Of a stretch of 64,000 nt of DNA, positions 57,603-64,000 are shown piece after piece. The stretch's first letter is position 1. Every line of letters begins with the position of its first letter. Below the pieces are notes generated by a model. It ran no database searches. It was given only the letters and a program-made list of their open reading frames with translations, and was not told where the DNA came from. This stretch comes from Lachnospiraceae bacterium UBA5899 (GTDB lineage Bacteria; Bacillota; Clostridia; Lachnospirales; Lachnospiraceae). A program made the position numbers and the translations under genes. The stretch covers positions 1 through 64,000 of the forward strand of contig DJEL01000057.1 of the NCBI GenBank assembly GCA_002432425.1, read 5' to 3'.

Positions 57603-58610
57603 TTATAGCTGTTCCAGTTCTTTCCGGTATGTGTAAGCATCCTCCGGACGGTCCAGCTTCCGGCAGCACTCCACTAATTTTTCCAGCGGTTCTCTTTCCT
57701 TTTTCTTAAGGCAGAGAATGGCTTCCGTTTCGTAGTGGGCATTGTAATACCAGAGTACGGCTTCTTCATAATCGCCCTTGGAAAAATAATACTCGCCGAT
57801 TTCAAAGCATACTTCAGAGCAGCCGCCCAGTACCACGGACTTTAAGGCATACTTGAAGAAATTGTCGGTGTCTTTTCTCTGCCGTTCCGCAGCGACCGCC
57901 ACCGCCAGCGCTTCCTTCAGCTCCTCTTCGTCCTCCGCCGTGTCCGCTATCTGCTCAAAATAATCCGCCGCCTGCAGGAAATCTTCTTTTCCGCCGGCAA
58001 TAAACAGCTCCTTGGCATACATGTTTTTCAGTCTCTTTGAGAGGGACTCACCTCTTTTTATCAGTCTTTCAAATGCGGCAAAATCCCTGCCGGTATGTAA
58101 GCTCTCCGGTTTGTGCTGGATGCTGATGTCGCTGTCATACACAACGGGACTGGTTGCCACGGTTTCATGAATGGCGCCTTCCCAGATAAAGCCTCTCACC
58201 CTCTTAAACAGCTTGGGGCGGTACTCTTCGTCGTAGTTGTAAACCGTGCCGTAGGAAAGCTGGTTGGCATATTTCATCTGCACAATTTCGATTTCCGGCA
58301 GAAGCACCTGCTTTAGGCGCATGAATTTTTTTCGGTTTTCTTCATTGATTTCCTCGTCCGCATCCGCCGAATAAATATAGTCGCAGGTTGCCTTGGAAAA
58401 GGCGAAGTTTCTTGCTTTCGCAAAGTCGTCCACCCAGGTAAAATCGTAAATTTTCGCACCGGGATAGGAGGCTGCGATTTCCTTCGTCCGATCCGTGGAG
58501 CCGGTATCCACGATAATCATTTCGTCCACCAAATCCCTGACGCTGTCCAGGCATCTTTTCAGGACTTTTTCTTCATTTTTCACTATCATGCAAAGACTGA
58601 TGGTTATCAT
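57603..58610 (-). CDS. Family 2 glycosyltransferase with helical C-terminus
   Basis: A 335-residue GT-A glycosyltransferase (SLCMIVKNEEKVLKRCLDSVRDLVDEMIIVDTGSTDRT; Asp-x-Asp-type SADADEE). The C-terminal third has TPR-like repeats (YYFSKGDYEEAVLWYYNAHYETEAILCLKKK). It resembles the SunS-type and general beta-glycosyltransferases of clostridia. Acceptor unknown; the adjacent secreted Gly/Thr-rich surface protein is a possible but unproven target. Confidence 0.87.
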   Translation of the reverse strand: MITISLCMIVKNEEKVLKRCLDSVRDLVDEMIIVDTGSTDRTKEIAASYPGAKIYDFTWVDDFAKARNFAFSKATCDYIYSADADEEINEENRKKFMRLKQVLLPEIEIVQMKYANQLSYGTVYNYDEEYRPKLFKRVRGFIWEGAIHETVATSPVVYDSDISIQHKPESLHTGRDFAAFERLIKRGESLSKRLKNMYAKELFIAGGKEDFLQAADYFEQIADTAEDEEELKEALAVAVAAERQRKDTDNFFKYALKSVVLGGCSEVCFEIGEYYFSKGDYEEAVLWYYNAHYETEAILCLKKKEREPLEKLVECCRKLDRPEDAYTYRKELEQL

Positions 58611-58698
58611 AGACCGTCCTCCCTACCATTCTGTTTCGGTAAAAGATTTATCGGCATGCCTGCCCGCAAACTTAACCGCCGCAGGACTTCCATTTTTT

Positions 58699-59301
58699 TT
58701 ACAGGGCACCGTAAGCCGCCTTTAGGATTTCCACGCAGCCGTCGATACCGAATTTGCTACGGTCCAAAACCATATTGTAGTTGGCGATGTCGCCCCATTT
58801 GTAATCCGTGTAGGCGTTGTAGTAATTTTTCCGCTGTTTGTCGGTTTTCTTCATCAGCTCCAGTGCGCTTTCCCTGTCCAGATTATAATGCGCCGTCACA
58901 TTTTCCACTTTGGTTTCCTTGTCGGCAATGACAAAGACGCTTAAAAGCTTATCGTTGTTACGCAGAATATAATCGGCGCCGCGTCCTATGATGACGCAGG
59001 GACTCTTGGCTGCCATATCGTGGATGATTTCCTTCTGCACCCGGTACAGTTCCTCGTTGACCGGAATTTTTTTCAGGGAATACTTGGCATTGTTTTCGTC
59101 CGTAAACTGATACCAGCGGGTGCCCACCTTTTTCTCATCCACTTCCAGTAAATCCTCGTAGGCTGCACCGCTGCGCTCCGCCGCCATTTCAATAATTGCC
59201 AAATCGTAAAAAGGGATGTCCAGTTCCTCCGCCACTTTCTTTCCAATTGCCCTGCCGCCGCTGCCGAACTGACGGCTGATGGCTATTACCTTGTTTTCCA
59301 T
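58699..59301 (-). CDS. Cytidylate-kinase-like family protein
   Basis: A 200-residue P-loop kinase of the cytidylate-kinase-like family. The P-loop is GSGGRAIG, without the Lys of a classic Walker A at the usual place (GKKVAEEL follows). A DRES-type helical segment and RKNYY...YTDYKWGD are typical. It probably phosphorylates a nucleoside or related substrate, but the substrate is unknown. It is 13 bp after the amino-acid ABC ATPase gene. Confidence 0.82.
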   Translation of the reverse strand: MENKVIAISRQFGSGGRAIGKKVAEELDIPFYDLAIIEMAAERSGAAYEDLLEVDEKKVGTRWYQFTDENNAKYSLKKIPVNEELYRVQKEIIHDMAAKSPCVIIGRGADYILRNNDKLLSVFVIADKETKVENVTAHYNLDRESALELMKKTDKQRKNYYNAYTDYKWGDIANYNMVLDRSKFGIDGCVEILKAAYGAL

Positions 59302-59314
59302 ATGCTCACCTGCC

Positions 59315-60097
59315 TTATTCCACTACATCCTTGGTAAATACCATGTTTACAAATGCCTTGGTTCTTTCGTTCTGCGGATGGTCAAAAATCTGTTCGGGCG
59401 GTCCCTGCTCAATAATGGAGCCTTCTTCCAGAACCACCACTTTGTCCGCAATACTCTTGGCAAAGTTCATTTCATGGGTCACAATCACCATGGTCATACC
59501 GGATTTTGCCAGTTCCTTCATAACCTTTAAGACTTCTCCTACCATTTCCGGGTCCAGTGCGGAAGTCGGTTCGTCAAACAGCATAACCTTGGGCTTCATG
59601 GCAAGCGCTCTCGCAATGGCAATACGCTGCTTCTGGCCGCCGGATAAGCTGGAAGGCATGACATTGGCTTTCTGGGGAAGTCCTACCTTACGGAGAAGTT
59701 CCTCGGCTTCTTCCCTGGCGTCCGCCCTGTTCTCCTTTTTCAAATCCATGGGCGCCATCATGATATTCTGGATGACCGTCTTATGTCCGAACAGGTTAAA
59801 GCTCTGGAACACCATTCCCACCTTCTGGCGCATGGCATTTAATTTCTTTTCCTCCATGGGCACGGACTTTCCGTTTTTCATGGTGCGTCCTATGTATTCG
59901 CCGTCAATAATAATGGTGCCGTCCTGATATTCCTCCAGGTAGTTTATGCTCCGAAGGAGAGTACTTTTACCGGAACCGGAAGGCCCGATGATAACCACCA
60001 CTTCGCCTTCTTCCACATCCAGATTTATTTTTTTCAGCACATGATGGGCACCGTAGAATTTTTCCAAATCATGAATTTCAATCATTTTTTTGCTCAT
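59315..60097 (-). CDS. Polar amino-acid ABC transporter ATPase
   Basis: A 260-residue ATPase of the GlnQ/HisP type. Walker A is GPSGSGKST, the signature LSGGQ and Walker B VMLFDEPTSALD, with a switch His near VTHEM. It overlaps the permease gene by 4 bp and powers the importer with the two genes before it. Confidence 0.94.
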   Translation of the reverse strand: MSKKMIEIHDLEKFYGAHHVLKKINLDVEEGEVVVIIGPSGSGKSTLLRSINYLEEYQDGTIIIDGEYIGRTMKNGKSVPMEEKKLNAMRQKVGMVFQSFNLFGHKTVIQNIMMAPMDLKKENRADAREEAEELLRKVGLPQKANVMPSSLSGGQKQRIAIARALAMKPKVMLFDEPTSALDPEMVGEVLKVMKELAKSGMTMVIVTHEMNFAKSIADKVVVLEEGSIIEQGPPEQIFDHPQNERTKAFVNMVFTKDVVE

Positions 60098-60768
60098 TCC
60101 AATTCCTCCCCGGTTCTTAATTTCTTCTCAAGCACCTTGCCGATTACACCAAAGATGTTGTTTAAGATGTAATATAAAATCGCCACGAAAATATAAACCT
60201 CCATGGTTTTGAAGTTCTTTGCAATCAGAGTGTTTGCCTGACGGAACAGTTCGGCAACCGTAATACAGGAAAGCAAAGAAGAGTTTTTGGTAAGAGAGAT
60301 TAACTCGTTGGTAAGAGGCGCCAGCATACGCCGGAATGCCTGGGGCAATACGATTTTACGCATGGTCTGTCCCTGGGAATACCCCAGGGAACGGCCGGCT
60401 TCCATCTGCCCTTTATCAATGGAAACAATGGCACCGCGGATAACCTGTGATACATAAGCACCACTGTACATACCCAGTGCAATAATGCCGCAGACCCAGT
60501 CCTTCGTGTCAATATGGAAGAGAATGGGCAGACCATAGTAAATAAGCACAAGCTGTACTAACAGGGGCGTGGAGCGAAACCAGGAAAGATAGATTTCAGC
60601 AACAGTCCTGCATACTTTTTTCTTTGACAACTGACCGAAGGCCACTATCAGCCCAATCAGCATACTCAACACAAATCCGGTAATCGTATAAAAAACGGTT
60701 GCGGCAAGACCTGTCATTAAAAAAGAGAAATTACCGTTTCTGAATACCACTAAAAAATCCATAATCAA
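60094..60768 (-). CDS. Polar amino-acid ABC transporter permease
   Basis: A 224-residue permease of the HisMQ type with an EAA loop (EAGRSLGYSQGQTMRKIVLPQAFRRMLAPLTNELISLTK). About five membrane helices are predicted. Only one permease gene is present, so it should act as a homodimer. Confidence 0.93.
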   Translation of the reverse strand: MIMDFLVVFRNGNFSFLMTGLAATVFYTITGFVLSMLIGLIVAFGQLSKKKVCRTVAEIYLSWFRSTPLLVQLVLIYYGLPILFHIDTKDWVCGIIALGMYSGAYVSQVIRGAIVSIDKGQMEAGRSLGYSQGQTMRKIVLPQAFRRMLAPLTNELISLTKNSSLLSCITVAELFRQANTLIAKNFKTMEVYIFVAILYYILNNIFGVIGKVLEKKLRTGEELE

Positions 60769-60816
60769 TACCTAACCTTTCCCACACCGCTGCCAGTCCG
60801 CTGTGTTTCTTATTTT

Positions 60817-61656
60817 TTATTCTCCGAAATACTTGGCAGAGATTTCATCGTATACACCGTTTTCCTTGATGGCTGCCAGTGCGGCATTCATTTCATCCAG
60901 AAGCTCGGTGTCTTCTTTACGGATACCGAAACCGTAAAGTTCTTCGGTTACCGGGTAGTCCAGAACCTTTACCTTGTCAGACTGGGAAGCGTAAACCATG
61001 GCTGCGGGTCTGCCGGTGATAACGGCATCTGCCTTACCGGATTCCAGGGACATGAACATTTCGTTGTTGGTTTCTACTTCCACTCTCTTGATATCCGGAT
61101 AGTTCTCTTCCAGATAGGTTACGGACTTGGTACCTACCTGAACGGCTACCTTCTTATCCTTTAAGTCATCAATGCTTGTTACGGAATCGTCATCCTTCAG
61201 CACCATAATGGAAAGACCGCCGGGATAATAGGTATCGGTAAAGTTGATGCTCTCTTTTCTTTCATCGGTGATATACATGCCGGATGCAATGACATCAAAC
61301 TTCTTGGCGATTAGTCCGGGAATAAGTCCCTTGAAATCAGTGTTTACAAACTGTACGTCATCATAGCCCATTTCGGCGCCCAGAGCTCTCATCAGGTCGA
61401 TATCAAAGCCCGTGTATTCATCGTTCTCCACATACTCAAACGGCTGGAAGGTTGCGTCGGTACCTACATACAAAGTACCCTTGCCTCCGGTGGTTGTTTC
61501 TGCTGTGCTTTCTCCTGCCGTTGTTTCCTCGGAAACGGTGGATTCTGTTTTACTTTCTGCGGGAGTGCTTTCCTTCGGTGCTGCGCTGCCGCCGCATCCT
61601 GCCAGGGCTCCCATAACCATAACTGCTGTCAACATTGCGATAATTTTTTTCTTCAT
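60817..61656 (-). CDS. Amino-acid ABC transporter substrate-binding lipoprotein
   Basis: A 279-residue periplasmic-binding-type protein. A lipobox (LAGCGG) at residues 17-22 gives membrane anchoring. A Ser/Thr/Glu-rich linker precedes the bilobed fold (LYVGTDATFQPFEYVENDEYTGFDIDLMRALGAE; NFTDTYYPGGLSIMV). GGAGG is eight bases before the ATG at 61656. A terminator hairpin separates it from the amidohydrolase gene, so it may have its own promoter or be attenuated. Confidence 0.93.
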   Translation of the reverse strand: MKKKIIAMLTAVMVMGALAGCGGSAAPKESTPAESKTESTVSEETTAGESTAETTTGGKGTLYVGTDATFQPFEYVENDEYTGFDIDLMRALGAEMGYDDVQFVNTDFKGLIPGLIAKKFDVIASGMYITDERKESINFTDTYYPGGLSIMVLKDDDSVTSIDDLKDKKVAVQVGTKSVTYLEENYPDIKRVEVETNNEMFMSLESGKADAVITGRPAAMVYASQSDKVKVLDYPVTEELYGFGIRKEDTELLDEMNAALAAIKENGVYDEISAKYFGE

Positions 61657-61696
61657 AGTTTTGTCCTCCTTCAAGTAAAATGACTTTGCTATATAC

Positions 61697-61728
61697 AAAA
61701 AAAGCGCACAGATTTCCCATCTGTACGC
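61697..61728 (-). terminator. Terminator/attenuator before the binding-protein gene
   Basis: GCGTACAGAT (minus strand, 61728-61719) pairs with ATCTGTGCGC (61713-61704), followed by seven T residues. It lies between the amidohydrolase stop and the transporter operon. The preceding 30 bases do not match a riboswitch class I know. Confidence 0.8.
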
Positions 61729-61764
61729 CTTTGTACCAAATTAACCGTCAGCTCATTTGCTGCT

Positions 61765-63099
61765 CTATACACTCTGGAATTTTTTCATCAGTTTCTTTAC
61801 TCTGTCTGTTACCATTTCTTCCGAAAGAGTATCCATATACCCTCTGTCCACGGTTGTCCTGCCGTTTACCACAACCTTGCGGATAGCGGTGGGCTGCATG
61901 GAATATACAATATTGGGAAGAAGCTGTTCGTAATTGTCAAACATGGGCTGCATGGAGAAATCGTTCAAATCGAGTCCCACCAAATCTGCCCGGCAGCCTT
62001 CTTTGATTTCGCCGATGGGCAAATCTAAAATCTTTCCGCCGTTCTTTGTACCGAAATCAAATGCCACATCGGAGTCAATGGTGAGGGCGTCCAGCTTGTC
62101 CGCTTTCTGTAACAGGGATGCCATACGCATTTCTTCAAACACGCTGATACGGTTGTTGCTGCACGCGCCGTCCGTACCGACGCCGATGGTCACACCGTTC
62201 TTCACCATTTCCTTTATATTGGTAACGCCGTCCGCCAAGAACATGTTGCTGGACGGACAGTAGGCTAAGCTTGCCTTTTTGTCGCAAAACAGCTTCAGCT
62301 CGTTTTCATCCAGCCAGACCGCATGAACGGCAACCATTTTGTCGCCTAAAACTCCGATTTTATCCAAGAGTTCCACCGGTCTTACACCGAACTGTTTCTT
62401 CACATCCTCCACTTCAAAGGGTTCTTCCGCTACGTGGATATGGAACTTGGTGCCGAGTTCTTTTGCCAGTTCAAATCCCGCCTTTACCATATCCGTGCTG
62501 GCTGCATGCAGGCTGTGGGGTGCGGGTAAAATATTGGTCATGAGGCTTTCGCTTCCGTTGTACTTTTCCGCCAAATCCCTTATGTTGTTTACGGCGGTGT
62601 CAATGCTTTCCACATAGCCCGCCGGAGCGCCTGTCCAGTCGTACATGGTTCTTGCCAGCACCAGCCGGATGCCCACGTCTTTTGCCGCCTGCACAATGGC
62701 CTCGTCACTTTCTTTTCCGTCGTTGTGCACATAAAAGAAATCCGAAACAGTGGTAACACCGCATTTCATCATTTCCGAAAAAGCAAAGGCGGAACCGGTA
62801 TACAAATCGTCCGGGGTTAAAATCGGAGAATACTTATATAACGCCTGATCCCTCCAGGTTAAAAACGGCTTTCCCACCGCCAGTCCGCGAAGCAGGCTCT
62901 GGAAGCAGTGGTTGTGGATATTGATGGTGCCGGGCACCATTGCCATGTCCGTCCAGTATTCAATGCCTTCCTTCGGATACTGCTTTTTAATAGTACTGAG
63001 ACGTCCGATTTTTACAATTTTTCCGTCCTGTATGACAACCGCAGAACCGGTCAGAATTTTTCCGTCCTGTAAAATGACCTTCGGTGCAATAATTCTCAT
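61765..63099 (-). CDS. Amidohydrolase family protein (TRZ/ATZ-like deaminase)
   Basis: A 444-residue metal-dependent hydrolase of the amidohydrolase superfamily. Metal ligands are visible in NIHNHCFQSLLRG, HIHVAEE, VHAVWLD and VGTDGACSNN. The pattern fits the TRZ/ATZ subgroup, which includes purine, cytosine and S-adenosylhomocysteine-type deaminases. The substrate is not certain. The M20-type gene 26 bp upstream suggests a shared catabolic route for a cyclic amide, purine or ureide. The ATG at 63099 follows GGAAGGA. Confidence 0.85.
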   Translation of the reverse strand: MRIIAPKVILQDGKILTGSAVVIQDGKIVKIGRLSTIKKQYPKEGIEYWTDMAMVPGTINIHNHCFQSLLRGLAVGKPFLTWRDQALYKYSPILTPDDLYTGSAFAFSEMMKCGVTTVSDFFYVHNDGKESDEAIVQAAKDVGIRLVLARTMYDWTGAPAGYVESIDTAVNNIRDLAEKYNGSESLMTNILPAPHSLHAASTDMVKAGFELAKELGTKFHIHVAEEPFEVEDVKKQFGVRPVELLDKIGVLGDKMVAVHAVWLDENELKLFCDKKASLAYCPSSNMFLADGVTNIKEMVKNGVTIGVGTDGACSNNRISVFEEMRMASLLQKADKLDALTIDSDVAFDFGTKNGGKILDLPIGEIKEGCRADLVGLDLNDFSMQPMFDNYEQLLPNIVYSMQPTAIRKVVVNGRTTVDRGYMDTLSEEMVTDRVKKLMKKFQSV

Positions 63100-63125
63100 G
63101 TATATCCTTCCTTTCCGTTCTTCCA

Positions 63126-64000
63126 CTATCTTACATCCAGCATTGCGTCCAGCCGCAGGATGCTTGCCAGAAGCACATTTCCCGCTACTTCTATGTCCTC
63201 TATCCGGGTGTACTCCTCGGCGCAGTGGCTTTTGCCGTTTACACTTCGTACAAACAACATGCCTGTTTTCGTAAGGTTCGTCATATGTACCGCATCGTGT
63301 CCTGCCATGCTCACCAGCGATACCGTCTTTTTCTGAAAAGGCTTGGTTTCCTCTGTCAGAACTTTTTGTATCAGGTCGCTCATCACAACGCCGTCCTGGT
63401 TTAAGTTGATTTCCCGTGTAAGGGAAACGCCCCTTTCTTTTTCTATGCCTGCAAATTCTTCTGTTACCTTCTGTAAAAATGCCTGCTTTTCTTCTTCACA
63501 GGATGTCCGGATTTCCATAATAAAGCTGACCGAATCCGGTATGATGTTGGCGGAATTGGGTTTTACATCCAGCTTGCCCACCGTTGCCACGATGTGGGTC
63601 TTTCCAAACTCCCTGGCAATTTTTTCAATCGCCAGCACACATTCACTGGCAGCTGTCAGCGCATCCTTCCGGTACGGCATGGGTGTGGTTCCCGCATGAT
63701 TGGCTTCGCCCTGTACGGTAACAATCTCCCGGTAAATACCGGTGATGGATTTTACCGTTGCCACGGAAAGCTTTGCATCGTCCAAGTTGCGGCTCTGTTC
63801 AATATGGCACTCGATAAAAGCGCTCATTTCCTTATCCGTCATCCTGTCTTCTTTCAGCCGGGATAAATCGCCGCCCGCCCTTTTTATCGCCTCCGGCAGC
63901 GGCATGCCGCTATAGCAGTCCGTTGCGGAAAGGAGCATCTCCTCCGGTATTTTTCCGGTAATGCTGCGGCTTCCCATGGTGGAAATGGAAAAGGGATTGG
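63126..64000 (-). CDS. M20-family hydrolase (N-carbamoylase/allantoate amidohydrolase type), truncated by window edge
   Basis: The 291 residues visible run open to the window edge; the N-terminal third, including most metal ligands, lies outside. What remains fits the M20 amidase/carbamoylase group: IECHIEQSRNLDDA with its metal-binding His, VQGEANHAGTTPMPYRKDAL (dimerisation and substrate His), and SMAGHDAVHMTNL with a C-terminal metal His. Such enzymes hydrolyse N-carbamoyl amino acids or allantoate. It is upstream of the amidohydrolase gene in the same transcript. Confidence 0.87.
   Translation of the reverse strand, partial: NPFSISTMGSRSITGKIPEEMLLSATDCYSGMPLPEAIKRAGGDLSRLKEDRMTDKEMSAFIECHIEQSRNLDDAKLSVATVKSITGIYREIVTVQGEANHAGTTPMPYRKDALTAASECVLAIEKIAREFGKTHIVATVGKLDVKPNSANIIPDSVSFIMEIRTSCEEEKQAFLQKVTEEFAGIEKERGVSLTREINLNQDGVVMSDLIQKVLTEETKPFQKKTVSLVSMAGHDAVHMTNLTKTGMLFVRSVNGKSHCAEEYTRIEDIEVAGNVLLASILRLDAMLDVR

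Noticed and set aside
61657..61764. Riboswitch controlling the amino-acid importer
   Set aside because: Only a terminator hairpin could be supported; the flanking bases fit no class I can name.
1..64000. tRNA or rRNA genes
   Set aside because: No cloverleaf with TTCRANY or rRNA-conserved stretch was noticed on either strand; a dedicated tRNA scan was not possible.

Overview
The window reads as a chromosomal segment of a Gram-positive Clostridia, most likely a Lachnospiraceae gut anaerobe. This rests on the gene families seen (DUF4317, DegV, DUF2225, a GlnA plus ANTAR pair, a glutaminyl-tRNA synthetase of the lachnospiral type, a split AICAR formyltransferase with a PurO-type IMP cyclohydrolase), on strong AGGAGG-type ribosome binding sites, and on T-rich intrinsic terminators. 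Genus and species cannot be assigned from the sequence alone. No tRNA, rRNA or CRISPR array was seen.

Positions 1-6690 hold a small integrated element. A tyrosine integrase and a CI-like repressor read rightwards. Divergently, a Cro-like repressor, small DNA-binding proteins, an SF3/D5 replicative helicase and six tiny genes read leftwards. This is the layout of phage satellites (PICI-like), but no packaging or capsid gene is recognisable. A 27-bp direct repeat brackets the immunity module, and unusual pairs of 10-13 bp tandem repeats sit at both ends.

Positions 6800-18900 are chromosomal: an NlpC/P60 wall hydrolase, thioredoxin reductase, a decayed nuclease/transposase fragment, an SDR, a CNNM/CorC-type transporter preceded by a 36-codon gene with its own promoter and terminator, a PII-like protein with a duplicated DUF1538 transporter, DUF4317, DegV, a single-ORF fusion of dihydrofolate reductase (FolA) with N-acetyl-gamma-glutamyl-phosphate reductase (ArgC), a candidate sRNA with a C7 loop, and an acidic membrane-anchored protein.

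Positions 18900-27600 form a leftward run that starts behind a ZTP riboswitch: purO, AICAR formyltransferase, a DHH phosphoesterase, a TIR-transmembrane-propeller protein, glnS and DUF2225. The TIR gene inside a purine and translation operon is the most intriguing context in the window. Next come a PocR-GAF-PAS-GGDEF-EAL signalling protein, bioY and birA around a BirA-type operator, guaB, membrane proteins, and an ECF sigma / anti-sigma / flippase operon beside a small alarmone synthetase.

Positions 38500-48100 carry an alpha-galactosidase, mannose-6-phosphate isomerase and aldose-epimerase operon with a divergent AraC regulator, a heterodimeric ABC exporter and a LytTR-PAS regulator. Positions 48180-64000 carry dapF, glnA with an ANTAR regulator, hslO, a methyltransferase, a PopT-like (DUF368) transporter, hisC, a large surface protein with a TGGNSG repeat, a glycosyltransferase, a cytidylate-kinase-like protein, a polar amino-acid ABC importer, an amidohydrolase and a truncated M20 hydrolase.
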